From the NCBI GenBank assembly GCA_019022495.1, contig JAFEKR010000027.1, positions 471,501 to 535,500 on the forward strand: a stretch of 64,000 bases of DNA, given 5' to 3'. This document shows, piece after piece, positions 1 through 10,639 of this stretch. The notes under the pieces are model-generated. The model was not told the DNA's origin. It was given only the letters and a program-made list of their open reading frames with translations, and made no database searches. The DNA comes from Epichloe hybrida. Its lineage: Eukaryota; Ascomycota; Sordariomycetes; Hypocreales; Clavicipitaceae. The translations under genes were made by a program, and so were the position numbers. Within the stretch, counting starts at the first letter, position 1; each line of letters starts with the position of its first letter.

Positions 1-515
1 GATTCAACGACGTGATGACGCACGTCTCCAAGTAGAGGGTGGCACCCCAGAACACCAACCATTACCATCATCATGCAAGACTTTTGTCTTGAAGACATCG
101 GGGATAAAGCGAGGTAGAACCGGAGTCAGCGGCAACGCCCAAAAGAGGTTCCGCATGACGTGAAATGACATTTTTTTTTTTCCTTGGTGTAGCTGGGTTA
201 ATTTTATTTGGGAAAACGGATAGTTATAGGCGCTAAAAGTTTCTTGGCTGTGAAGCGGCCTGTCTTATCTCATGAACCGGCGGAAACAGATAACTTGTAC
301 TATATGAACAAAACAGCATTCCGATGCATCTTGAAGCCGTTTTTTTTTTCATCGCTCAATTTAAACATGTGATGCATTTCGAATTGTCGTTGAAGTGACC
401 AATCCATAAGGCGTTCCCTTCTGTGCCGCAACCTATATCTTGATGTACTTGATGGAACTGACAGAATTATGCAATGTCTCTGTATGTATTCATGATGCGT
501 CAAGGTTGACTGGAT
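1..515. other. Intergenic left edge, no gene seen
   Basis: I see no coding exon with splice sites or a recognisable protein here. The stretch has poly-T runs near 172-182 and 340-350 and normal base composition. It is presumably the 3' flank of the csm3-like gene that ends at 516, plus part of a neighbouring intergenic region outside the window. Confidence 0.5.
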
Positions 516-1519
516 CTACCACAGCTCCTCCATCTCTTGCATCGCAGCTTCTTCTTCAGTAAAGTCACCCTTGCTGGTGTCGTTTGGGGCTTGCTGCTGT
601 TGTGACTTGATGCCGCCATCTCGTGTTTCCGCTTCTGCAATCAATGCATCCAAATCGTCCTCTTCATCTACTCGGTCGACTGAGCGTGATTGCGACGCAA
701 TGTTATTTGTAGGTAGGGGGGGCGCGCGATCCTGTCCTTCGGCCTCCGCAATCAGGGCATCCAGGTCATCCTCATCGTCCGGTACATCAGTCTGCCGCTG
801 TTGCCTCGCGGTCCGAGGAGTCGCGCCGTAAAGGTCATCGTCGTCCGGCACATCGCTCATCCTCATTGGCGTCGCGGGTCCGTCGCCTTGGACCGGTCTC
901 GTCGGCTGCACTTTGTCGCCGTTGCTCGCGGCGGCAGCCGCGTCTGTTTCCGGTCCGAAATCCGCATCCTCCTCTTCTCGCGGCTTTGGCTTGCCCTCAT
1001 TCATGAATTCGTTCCTCGCCACAACGACTCGCTTCTTGTGGCCGGCCTTTTCTACCATGGCCAATGCATCCAGGAACTTTGCCTTGGGGAACAAGTCGTC
1101 CAGCCACATCTGGTAGAACGACAGCAGACGGGATGCGTCGGAGAATTCGTGTCCTTTGCCCTTGATCTTCAAGTGGCGGGCTCTTTGGCGGAGTTCTGGC
1201 AGACCGGCTGGGCCTAGTAATCTGCGGCTCGTTGTCAATGGACATGTGGCTCGAGGTGGGAAGAAAGGATTGGCAATGAGATGGGGAAGCTAGGTGCGCA
1301 CCTTTCTTCGTCTAGCTTGACGTTTGGTACCCGGGCGCGCTTCTGAACGGATACCTCCTCGTCGATACCTAGGCCTTGGGATGCTGGCTCCTTTCGCTTC
1401 TTGGGTGATGAGGGCGGACTGGGTGAGGCGAAGGGGTCGTCAAATTCGTCAATGCCATAGTTGTCGAGGTCGTCGTGACGATTTGGCGGCAGCTGGCCAG
1501 CTGAAAGTAGTGTTGACAT
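516..1519 (-). CDS. csm3: Csm3/Swi3-family replication fork protection protein
   Basis: Two exons, 1519-1302 and 1221-516, joined over an 80 nt intron (donor GTGCGC, acceptor CAG); the product is 307 aa. The splice rebuilds an Arg codon inside the conserved Swi3/Csm3 domain, so the reading is continuous across VKLDEER and LLGPAGLPEL. The domain spans about residues 65-145 and contains the hallmark KGKGHEF and the FYQMWLDDLFPKAKF-type helix. By family knowledge the protein pairs with Tof1/Swi1, stabilises stalled replication forks and supports the S-phase checkpoint in the nucleus. The C-terminal half is acidic and low complexity, with two copies of a DDLDALIAEAE motif (about 90 bp apart in the DNA) and a third, degenerate acidic block. 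The ATG at 1519 is chosen because it gives the usual short acidic N-terminus. The gene is divergent from the complex I gene, sharing a 371 bp promoter interval. Confidence 0.93.
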
Positions 1520-1890
1520 GCTGAATTTGGATCTTTTTATTTTTATATATCTTGTTCCAAGATTTTGTCCTTGGGGATGGTATAAGCGATTCTGCAGATG
1601 AGCATGAACCTGGGAAGTCCTGCCTCGTGTATTATTACACCGACCCCTTAACGCGTCCAAGCGTGGGCTGAAGACGCGATCTGAAAAGCCCCACTCCAGG
1701 TCATCCTTGTCGACGAATTAGTGCGCACGTGATGTGCAAGATCAAGCCATCACGTGATCTTATCCTGAGGCACCAAGTTCTGGAGCAGTTCAAGCTTCGT
1801 TTTCGTGATAACGAACTTGCCAGGACGGACTCGGTCGATCGAGCTAGTTGACCAATTGACAGCTTTCGGGCCCCAAAACCAACCTGCAAA
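1520..1890. promoter_or_regulatory. Divergent promoter with two CACGTG boxes
   Basis: This is the short interval between the start codons of the csm3-like gene (-) and the complex I gene (+). Two CACGTG cores lie at 1726-1731 and 1751-1756, the second as the full palindrome TCACGTGA. CACGTG is the core bound by bHLH factors such as Cbf1-type proteins. Shared control of both genes is an inference only. Confidence 0.45.
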
Positions 1891-2815
1891 ATGGCCGAAA
1901 CCGCGATCAAGCAGCCCCCCCAGACCTATGTCGGGACGAGCAAGGTCGTCCAGACGGATTACCCGGTACGTCGAAATGCCAAGTGCAAGTCCATTGCGCG
2001 GGAACACTGCTGATTGAGATGTAGCTCATTGACAACGACCCGTACGTCCTATTCCCCCATTGCCGGCGAGTAAAATGCCGGTTGCGCCGCCGGGAGTGCA
2101 TTCGAAATACTCGATAACTTTTGCTTCCGCCTCGAAGCTGGCTATTCTCGGGGGGGTGGAAAGATTGGGAGGAATTTCCATCGATGCTGACAATTGGAAA
2201 CCAGTCACTTCAAGCGGGTCGTTCGATATGCCCGAACTTCCGACTACGTCGCCGGCGGTGTTGCCGCCGCATTCGCCCCTACTGCGCTCTACACTCTCGA
2301 GAAGTTTGCCCCGTCATATGTTGGAAAGGGCGGGTTTGCCAAGGCCATGCGATTAGCTGGTTTCGTTGGTGTCGCCGGCGGCTTCCTCTACTTTTACCAG
2401 CGATCATGCCGTGCGCCCCCTTCCCGCCCTCACTACCATGGCCCGCGTCTTCGATGACGAAAAAGCATCAAAGTTGAAACCGAGAATGCAGTATGTAAAC
2501 TGAAGTGTGCTGACAAAAGTTTTGGTCCGTCTAGTCCGATTTTACGGTGCCACCGAAAACGCTCGCGAAATCGACATGGACATGCGGGAAATGGTGGCCA
2601 GAGTCAAGGCCGGCGAGACGCCCTACGGCGAGAGCAGACTGAGCCCCCACCTTCAGGGTGTTGCGGCCCGGCAGAGCAGATATTCGGCCCTTTTCTTCAG
2701 CACGGTACCGTGGTTCAACTTTGTCAACCACAACCAACATGGTGTTGATACAGCCAAGTACTACCAGCAGGCAGAGAGGGAGCTTGAGGCCGAGCGAAAC
2801 GGAAAGAGCTCGTGA
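1891..2815 (+). CDS. NADH:ubiquinone oxidoreductase 21 kDa (20.9 kDa) subunit
   Basis: Four exons: 1891-1965, 2025-2041, 2205-2410 and 2535-2815, giving 192 aa (about 21 kDa, the usual size). Exon 2 is only 17 nt. The fungal complex I accessory subunit is recognised by its N-terminal block (LIDNDPHFKRVVRYAR, residues 26-41), two hydrophobic stretches (about 46-62 and 79-95) that would cross the inner mitochondrial membrane, and the C-terminal block with TENAREIDMDMREM, YGESRLSPHLQG and PWFNFVNHNQHG. It is an accessory part of respiratory complex I and is not catalytic. The weakest point is the last intron, 2411-2534: its donor is GTGCGC, and a tempting GTATGT at 2491 does not keep the frame. 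A CTGAC branch site lies 24 nt before the acceptor. Confidence 0.9.
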
Positions 2816-3546
2816 GTTGGGGGTATCAGAAGGTTGAGATGACATGAGAGCAGGTTCGGCTAAGGGAGGAGGAGCAGGAAAGTCATTTGGTGTCGAAGAA
2901 GAGATGAGCGAAACCCAGCCAGTCGTCTGTGTATATTAAACTGGTGAGGAGGGGAAATGTTGCCTCAACGGCCTAACACAACCTATTTTCTTAGATGAAG
3001 CAAGCATTCTGAACAGTCGTGTGAAGAAAGAAACCGATGGGGTTATAGTGACAAGGACCGGGAAGTACGGCTGGCCTTGATGGCGTTCCAACTGGTGAAC
3101 GAGGAGAGCAGGCGTGAAATCAGCAGTCGGTGCTTCAAAATACATTGGGGTTCCTCGATTTTCCTCTTCCAGCCAGCCTCGGTCACTCCTGAAATCAAAG
3201 ACAAAAGGGCCTCTTGCAGATTCAGCATGGCGGGTTGCCAAGCAAGTGCCTCCTCTGTGGGGAATTCTGCTCCGGACATATTCGTGAGAGTGGGGGTCTA
3301 GTCTACATCGGCCGGCTCCGAGGGCCGCAGATGGCCGCAGAGCTGCCAGACTCGGGCAACGAAGAGGGGAAAGGTCACTGGTGGGGATCCGTCCGCATGA
3401 TTTCCCGTGAAGCCAATAAATATCATCTGCCTCTCCCTCCCCGTCTTTTGTCCGTCCCATCCATCATCCCATCTCCTCCGCCAGCCAGGCAGTCCCGAAC
3501 AGAAAGAAGAAGGAAACCAGGAAGAAAAGGAGTCAAACCCCCCAAA
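2816..3546. other. Intergenic: 3' UTR and dioxygenase promoter
   Basis: No supported gene. The open frames on both strands here overlap one another and show no family resemblance or splice logic. The stretch holds the left arm of a 43 bp inverted repeat (3264-3306) and a CT-rich block (3425-3500) immediately upstream of the dioxygenase start, typical of fungal promoters. Confidence 0.5.
3264..3306 (+). repeat. Left arm of 43 bp inverted repeat
   Basis: Starts ATTCTGCTCC and ends GTCTAGTCTAC. The reverse complement recurs at 5165-5208 with one substitution and one extra G in a G-run. The two arms enclose the whole dioxygenase gene. See the finding on this pair. Confidence 0.9.
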
Positions 3547-3953
3547 ATGGCCGGCGACGAACCCATGAACCTCCCCATCATCAACCTCGACACGTACCTG
3601 CGCGGCTCCCCCTCCTCGGCCGCCGCCCGCGCCGAATGCGCCAGGGCGGCCGACGCCCTCATCACGTACGGCGCCCTCATCCTCCACGACTCGCGCGTCC
3701 TCGAGTCGGACAACGACTCGTTCCTCGACCTCCTGGAGGACTACTTTGCCCAGCCAGAGGCCGACCTGCGCAGGGACGAGCGGCCCGAGCTGGGCTACCA
3801 GGTGGGCGTGACGCTCGAGAGGACCGAGAGGCCCAGGTGCGCCGTCGACGAGCCCTGCCTTGACGTCATCAGGAGGCTGCGTCCCAGCCAGCGGCCCCTG
3901 GACATTGCCGGCCACCAGCCCGATCCCAAGTGCCGCTTCTTCTGGCGCATGGC

Positions 3954-3991
<38 letters not shown>

Positions 3992-4972
3992 CGCCCCGCG
4001 AGACGCAGTTCCCGCGGCTGAATGCCGAGAACGTGGTGCCGGCCGGGGAGCACATCCGGCCGAGGTGGGAGCCCACCATGGATAGATGGGGGACTTGCAT
4101 GAAGAATGCGTAAGGTTGACACAGCTCATGTTGATGGATGCTTTTTTTTGGGGGAAGGGGAAGGGAAATAATAACCGACAACCCCAGCGTCTCTAAGCTC
4201 TCCGAAATGATAGCCATTGGGCTCGACCTCCCAGCCGAGTATTTCAGCGACGCCGGCAAACACGGGTTCGTCAATACCCCTTGTGCTTTCCCCCCTTCTG
4301 CTTCATGACAAAAAAAAAAGTAACAAGGCAAATCTGACACGATATAAAGCCCTCATCTTCTCGCCCCCACAGCAAGCGACCTCACCAAGTACGGCGCCAA
4401 GGACACCATCCTCGCCGGCTTCCACACAGACCTCAACTTCCTCACCATCCACGGCCGCTCCCGCTACCCCGGCCTCAACATCTGGGCGCGCAACACGGGC
4501 GACCGCATCGCCGTCCGCATCCCCCCCGGGAACAACCACCTCCTCGTCCAGGCCGGCAAGCAGCTCGAGCACGCAACGGGCGGCCTCGTCAAGGCCGGCT
4601 ACCACGAGGTCGTCGTCAACCACCAGACCCTCGAGGCCATGCGGCGCCGCGAGGCCGAGAACCCCGCCCGTCCGCTCATCCGCATCTCGAGCACCCTCTT
4701 CTGGCACCTCTGCTCCGACTTTGACCTCGCTCCCGTGCCGGCGCTGGCCGACAGGGCGAGGAGGCTGAGGGAGGAGCAGACGAGGCTGGGGAGGGACGAG
4801 GGCGAGGAGGTGGTGTATCCTCCTATCAAGGTGGGGCACCAGGTTGAAGCGTGAGTTCTTCCCTTTTTTTTTTTGTTCTTGAATCTTGGTTTCGGCAAGA
4901 AGAGGCCCCCCCCCACACAGCGTGCTGACAAAGGCGATAAGTGAACTGAAGCACATTGCGCTCATGGCGTAA
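3547..4972 (+). CDS. 2-oxoglutarate/Fe(II)-dependent dioxygenase (isopenicillin N synthase-like fold)
   Basis: Four exons: 3547-4109, 4188-4265, 4377-4850 and 4921-4972; 388 aa. The third exon could stop at a TGA at 4852, but a GTGAGT donor at 4851 and a CACAG acceptor at 4920 add VLTKAISELKHIALMA in frame, a natural C-terminus. The N-terminal part (residues 8-60) resembles the DIOX_N region. The core carries the iron triad H230-x-D232 and H290, plus R316-x-S318 for the 2-oxoglutarate carboxylate. Such enzymes hydroxylate, desaturate or cyclise small molecules in the cytosol; the substrate cannot be told. A run of 11 Asp (GAC repeat, 3955-3987) interrupts the N-terminal half and may be length-polymorphic. 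The acceptor of exon 3 (4376) was chosen over the AG at 4372 because only it keeps frame into DLTKYGAKD. It could instead be a pathway enzyme of unknown chemistry. Confidence 0.86.
3955..3987 (+). repeat. GAC trinucleotide repeat (11 copies)
   Basis: Eleven uninterrupted GAC codons within the dioxygenase coding region, encoding poly-Asp. It lies between the N-terminal region and the catalytic core, so it probably forms a surface loop. Confidence 0.97.
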
Positions 4973-5164
4973 AGGCCACCAGTACGCGGAATCATGACCA
5001 GTTCATGGCTGATGTTTGTGACGGAGTCGCGGCATGCATGGTAGACTGGCAGACTTTGCTTACGGGCGACTGGCATTTTTTTGTTTTCCGTTGTACCGTG
5101 TCCATTTTTACAGAATTGAACAAACATTGCACGGATCCGTTCGCGTCATCATTGTACTTGTCCA

Positions 5165-5208
5165 GTAGACTAGACCCCCCACTCTCACGAATATGTCCTG
5201 AGCAGAAT
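5165..5208 (-). repeat. Right arm of 43 bp inverted repeat
   Basis: Reverse complement of the element at 3264-3306, ending in AGCAGAAT on the plus strand. It lies in the 294 bp tail-to-tail gap between the dioxygenase stop (4972) and the permease stop (5267). Confidence 0.9.
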
Positions 5209-5266
5209 TTCACCCCCCTCAAACAACTTGATGAACAATGCAACCGCCCATCATGTTTCCATTTTT

Positions 5267-7573
5267 TCAGGCCTTGGCGCGGGGGTCGCCCTCCCGCCCG
5301 CTCTGCGAAGCCTGTTCGTCAGAGCTGAGCTTACGCTGCGCTGCCTCCTCGGCCGCCGTCGGTGCGTCGTCCTTCCAAAAGTCCTTTCGGCCCTTGCCCA
5401 GACGAACCAACCACGGCGGCAGGAATCCTCCTCCCGGGATTCGCCATGTCCAGTTCTCCTGTTGGTCCATGTTGGAGGGCACGATTCGTCCGCCCGAGAG
5501 CTTCCTGATGCTCCATACGGCTCCGTTGATGACGACGTACGACAAGATGCCGCCAATCAGGCCGTTTGCAATCGAGTAGGTGAATGGCATCAGGCAGATG
5601 GCCAGGAACGCGGGGACCGCATCTCCCATGTACTTCCAGTTGATCTCGGGGGCGGCACTTGCCATCATGGAGCCCACGAGCATGAGAACGCACCCGGTGG
5701 CCCACGGCGGGATCGAGGCGAAAATCGGGGCGAAGAAGACGGCCGCGAGGAAGCACAGGCCAGTCACGGCAGAGGTCAAGCCTGTTTTGCCGCCTTCCGA
5801 TATGCCGGCGCCGGACTCGACAAAGGCCGTGACGGGGGGCACGCCCAACAGGGCGCCGATCGAGATGCAGACTGCGTCAACCATGTACGCAACCGCGGAA
5901 CCTTCAAAGTCCTGGGTTGCCGGGTCCATGAGGCCGGCGAATCGCGCCATCGAGTACAGGGTACCCGTGGCATCGAGGATGTCGACATAGAGGAAAGTGA
6001 TGAGGGCAAGGCCGAACTGGCCGCCGTGCTCTGCAACGTTCCAGTCCTGCACGTTGAGAGTCTTACCAATCGGGTGCAAGGTGACCACCTTTTTGAAGAA
6101 GTCGAACTGGGCATCACCGAGTTGGGTGTGCGGGAAGTAGGTGACGGGTGTCGTGCGAGGCCAGGAGATGATGCTGACGAGGAGAATGCCAATGATGATG
6201 GCGCCCTTGCATCGGAACATGGTCAGTATTACCGTCAAGATGCCGCCGCAGAAGATGCCGATCCACATGGCAGGGAATCGCATCTTGTCCCAGCTGGGAC
6301 ACGTTCCGTCCTTCAGACGATTCGCGGGCGAGCATCCAGCCAGTTCCACGGGCGTCCCTGTGGCACCGACGACAAGACCAATGCCCTCACTGTACGTGAG
6401 CCCGATCAGCGTCAGGTACAAGCCGATCCCCACCCCGGTCGCGACCTTGATGGAATGCGGAATCGCCCTCGCAAGCCACTGTCGCAAGCCAAGGACGGCC
6501 AGACCGAGGAAAATCCATCCTTCGACGAAGATGGCGGTGAGGGCAACTCGATAAGGGACGGGCCCGGTGCCATGACGGCCAACTGTGCGCACGGCCTGGG
6601 TGAGTTGGTTGCACAAGTACGGGGAACGGGGAACGGGGAACGGGGAACGGGGATGCGTGTTGGGTATAACACGTTTCTGTGCGTGTGCCACGTACCGACG
6701 GTATAAGCAAAGTACGCGTTCAAGCCTAGTTCAACCACGAGTCAGCGACTTGCCGTGTTTCCCCGGTCGGTCTGCCGACAATGACAGCCAGCAAGCAACT
6801 TTTTGTTTGGCACGAGAGCCCATACCCATTCCCGGCGCCAAAGCAACTGGCCTGTTTGTACAACTGTCAGCTCATGAAACCTGTTGGACAACAGCTGGCA
6901 CACGCACAGATTGGCCAACAACCCCATGCAGACGCAGGCCAATGCAGAGATGGCAGCTGTGGCAGTAACGATATCCTGTTTAATGACTTGGACGCACAGC
7001 ATGTACGACTGATCTTTGTCGCAAGTTGGGTCCTCGGCAGTGCGGGGGCAGACGCAGGTGCCGCCAGAGTCGGAAACGATAGAGGCATTGACAGCGATGA
7101 TGTATGCCATGGCAAAGAAAGTGGTGAGTCCAGCGCGGATCTCGGTCATGAAGTATGAACCCTTGCGTTCCCTGGGCTGCAAGTTGTCGTGAAGAACAAA
7201 CTGTTAGCACTCGAGGAACTTGCACAGAATAAGTCATCATCATTCTCGTTGCGTGTGCGCAGCAGCGCTAGATGTCGCGTTACACGAATTCATTCCTCAC
7301 ACTCTTGCGATGTGCGGTTTTCGACGGAAATGCACATGTGAAACAATATCAAATGCCCAATACGGGGTATGACAGCTCTCCCCCACAGAATAACGACGTC
7401 CCCTAGCTTGTCAAAGAGAACAGAGAACAGTGAAAAGAGGAATGACGAATGACGAATGACGAATGACGAATGACGAATGACGAATAACATACGTGACCAC
7501 TGCCATCGAGGCGAAACCATTTTCCAACAAAACTCCTCGCCACTTGGGCATTTGTGTTTTCCATCCAGCCCAT
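5267..7573 (-). CDS. azgA: AzgA-type purine (hypoxanthine/adenine/guanine) H+ symporter
   Basis: Five exons on the minus strand: 7573-7493, 7176-6908, 6851-6826, 6725-6696 and 6582-5267; 573 aa, close to the usual ~580. Exon 1 gives MGWMENTNAQV and WFRLDGSGH, which joins PRERKGSYFMTEIRAGLTTFFAMAYI of exon 2. Exons 3 (26 nt) and 4 (30 nt) are microexons that restore the signature ALAPGMGLNAYFAYTV. Exon 5 holds the remaining membrane helices and a hydrophilic C-tail (about the last 50 residues). By family knowledge it imports purine bases with protons across the plasma membrane, and the fold has about 14 helices. The symbol is by homology to the Aspergillus transporter. Intron 1 (316 nt) and intron 4 (113 nt) each contain a heptamer tandem array. 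Introns 2, 3 and 4 are 56, 100 and 113 nt. The gene runs tail to tail with the dioxygenase. No frameshift or missing residue is seen, so it should be functional. Confidence 0.95.
6621..6653 (+). repeat. GGGGAAC heptamer tandem repeat (4 copies)
   Basis: Four exact 7-mers (6621-6648) plus a partial fifth, lying inside intron 4 of the permease gene (6695-6583). Confidence 0.97.
7441..7485 (+). repeat. AATGACG heptamer tandem repeat (6 copies)
   Basis: Six exact 7-mers (7441-7482) plus AAT. The array begins about 7 nt inside intron 1 of the permease gene, next to its GTATGT donor (7492, minus strand). Confidence 0.97.
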
Positions 7574-8627
7574 CTTTTGATAACCGGCGCTTGATGGTGA
7601 CCGTTCGAGGGTGGATGTCGATATTGGTGATACTATCTCGTCTTGTCACGAGCGACAGCTAGCAAAAAGAGCTCCAGCTCACTTGGAAAAGTAGATGCAG
7701 AGGGAAAGCCCGGCGCAGAGAGGCAAAAAGTTGAGAGCCAATATGGAGCGAAAAGCTGGACCCCAGGGTCCGGAAAGAAACGATGTGGTGGCGATGGAGG
7801 AGTCTTAAAAGGTGGAGATGGAGATGGCTTCTAGCAAGGCACGGTAGCAACTTTATGAAGGGGTTTGTTGGGAACACTGCAGAGCCCGTGTTGGACGAGT
7901 GTAGTTGGACTTGCAAGCTGAGAATGCCATGTGCCATGGCAGGCCATCGAGAGAAACAAGTCAGAGTGTGCGAGAGAAGTGAGCAGAGAGCATTTCAGCT
8001 TCCTGGTCCTTGTCACAAGTTACAACACACAACATGAATAAGATTGCAGGAAGGGGTATGTCTGCCTGTCTGTGATGGGGTCAACTTGGTGTGAGTGGTG
8101 CCGCCGTGTTTGGCGCAGCTGGAGGTTTTTCCCCGACTCATTCTTATCTTCAACTTCCATCAACTGCCAATCCGACGCCAATGTCTGTTCTTGACCCGCA
8201 GTGGCTGCTTCTCTCGGCCAGGGTCTGTGTCCGTCTGGTCTGTTGGTGACTTGTTGGCATGTTGCATGCTCCCGAATTTCACGCTGTCGAGCAACAAGTT
8301 GTGCCGTGACACAGATGACTCTGAACTCGGGACCAACAAAACCAGCAACCGCCCGATGCGACTCGACGTTTGTCTTGCCCAGAGCGCAGAGCGCCGAGGG
8401 CGCGAGTGATTGGGGGTCCGCGTAAACGGAGCGCGTGCGCGTGGGCGTGCGTACTGATCATTATCGCAGGCCCTTATCAAACATTTCCTTCCTCCCATCG
8501 CATTGAGTAGCCGGAAATTGGGCCCGACTCGTACGGAGCACAGTGGGTGCATCTTGGGTGGAGAGCAGATTGCTGAAGATGCGATGACGGTTGGAAAAAT
8601 GGGATGTGACTGGTTAACTTGATGCTG

Positions 8628-8722
8628 CCTGCTACTGCCTGCTGCCTGCTGCCTGCTGCCTGCTGCCTTCCTGCCTGCTGCCTGCTGCCTTCCTGCCTGC
8701 TGCCTGCTGCCTTCCTTCCTGC
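8628..8722. repeat. CTGCCTG-type minisatellite with higher-order unit
   Basis: Tandem 7-mers CTGCCTG/CTGCCTT run through this block. They are arranged in a longer unit in which two or three perfect heptamers are followed by a CTTCCTG variant, repeated about three times. Confidence 0.93.
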
Positions 8723-10546
8723 CTTGGCACTCCACGGCCGATGCTGCGGATCGCTGATGATGCACGGCAGGGGCAGGGGTGCTAGATGTGCATAATCGCC
8801 GGTGGGAACCAAAATTTTCGATTCCGTCCAGTGTCCCATTCTCCGTTTCTCATCATCCCTGAGCCAAGACATCGAATCTGTGAATCTCCGAACAAACGAC
8901 CAGGCAGGATATCATGCGGGGACGAGAGCAGCAACTGCCATCTCGGGATGAACGGGCGGGCGAAAGTTGGTCGTCGCGTCAATCGCAGGTGTAGGAAAGC
9001 GGCGGCCTCCGATGTACAACTCGGAATCCATCAGGCCCAGCAGATGTCTGGGAGCGAGGCAGGTGCAATGCTGGCACCTGCCCAGTATGCTCGTCATCGC
9101 CAGCCACAGACAATCAAGAATTTGTCTTGTATCGCAAGATTTACGTACAAACCTTGAACCACGGCGGGACCTCTGCTCTTCTTATCAGTGAATTGTCCAG
9201 CGGATTCTTGGAAATCGGCCACAGTCGTCGGCCGATCCCGATGCACGGTACGGTGCAAGTGGTAACATGACAACCGAGATATTGACGACAAATGGACATT
9301 GCAGGAGGACGTGAAGCTCACGCCAACCTTGGCCATGAACATGGAAATCGAAAATCCTTCAATGCTTTTAGCGTGAGTCCCCATACCCGTATTCTAGTCT
9401 GCTAACCACACACTAAACATGGGCATTAGAAGATAGCTACTAACAAGTCCCCGCTTCTCCCTGCTTCTCCCTGATATCAACACACACGGGCCCCATCGTT
9501 CCTGATCCGTTGCCTACTCGTTCAATTGCTGGAAAGAATCAGGATGCTGTCGTCGTACTCGTAGTTCCCACGAGAGAGAGTTATATCATCGAGCAATATA
9601 CCTTTAATTCGTATTTCAATCATTTGTTCTAAGAAGGACGGGAAGATTGGTGGCTTTGGCGTAATCCCTACTAACTACGACCAGAACATCGAATGCTGTC
9701 CAATGTTGGCCTACCCTATACGAACGCGAACTTTCGATTCTCTTCGTGAGGTTTATGATAAGGGCCTTTTGAACAAGAAAAGATCATGAGCAGTCTGTCG
9801 TTACTGTGAGATGCCATTTACCCGCTGCGCAGAAAAGACAAAGTAGATGACGACTGACACATTTTCTCAGCTCACGCGCCACCTAAAAGAAATCCTCTGG
9901 GTTCAACACATTTACGCAGCTCACCTCCTTCTTTCCGGAGCCAGATGCATGGAGTTCTTTATTGCCTCGTGCGTCATAATCTGATCAGCCTGCCATGCTG
10001 TTAGTAAATGCGACCAGGACGATCCTAGACCGCCGCGCTCGAGTTATGCTTCTTCTTGGCTGCTGATCGTCGAAGCAGCTGACTGGAGCGGCCACGACCC
10101 GAAAGCGTCCGAGCGAAACGTGCCAAATGTCTCACTTGGTTGAAGTATACCAGCAGTATCCGGTCCGGGACGAGAAGTTATTGCTTGATCGGCGCACAAA
10201 CCATCATTTGCTTCTAGAACCTGATCACTTCTATTGTCACACGGCACTGCCACGCGGCCGAGGCAGGGGCGGGAGCGGGAGACCCTGAATTCTGAATCTT
10301 GTGGCCAGTGGCTAAAAGTGGCGGATCTGGGCGGGGCGGGACGGGACAAGCCGGCAAACTTATCGTGCCCTGAGCGACAATTGCATGAGATTTCGTCAAT
10401 CTCGATACATGAAGACGACGAAGACGACGACGGCGACTCCTCAATCTCCACCCGTCCGTCCCAGAGTTGAGATTTGGTGCTTGCTGTTTTGCTAGCAACA
10501 AGGCAGCAAGGCAGGTGGCGGCACCTTTCCCACTTGCCCGCCCTTT

Positions 10547-10639
10547 TGACGTCAGATGACCCTTGCGCCAGGTCTCCAAGCCTCGAGCCGCTGGAGCACT
10601 ATTGGTGTCAGCGCTCTCCGATTGGCTCAAGTGACGTCA
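10547..10639. promoter_or_regulatory. Paired CRE (TGACGTCA) and CCAAT boxes
   Basis: Two perfect palindromic TGACGTCA sites at 10547-10554 and 10632-10639. Two ATTGG (reverse CCAAT) boxes lie between them, at 10601-10605 and 10621-10625. These are the classic sites for bZIP (ATF/CREB) factors and the CCAAT-binding complex. The block sits about 390-480 bp upstream of the Arg-rich gene at 11,026, which it most likely serves. Confidence 0.7.

Noticed and set aside
2411..2534. Alternative short intron 2491-2534 (GTATGT ... CTAG) in the complex I gene
   Set aside because: Using it would leave an in-frame TGA at about 2,455 and break the conserved RSC-LRFYG junction.
3298..4122. Long minus-strand frames over the dioxygenase exon 1
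   Set aside because: Shadow of a GC-rich coding exon: poly-Val and poly-Ser runs are the antisense of the GAC repeat. The plus strand has the catalytic motifs after splicing.
5228..6706. Long plus-strand open frame of about 490 codons
   Set aside because: It is antisense to exon 5 of the purine permease; its composition is Arg/Gly/Asp-rich junk, whereas the minus-strand frame matches AzgA along its length.
8160..8765. Minus-strand frame rich in Gln/Ala/Arg
   Set aside because: The repetitive protein is just translation of the CTGCCTG minisatellite; no splice signals or homology.
10044..10451. Minus-strand frame with a poly-Ser stretch
   Set aside because: It lies in promoter-like intergenic DNA and overlaps other frames; there is no recognisable domain.
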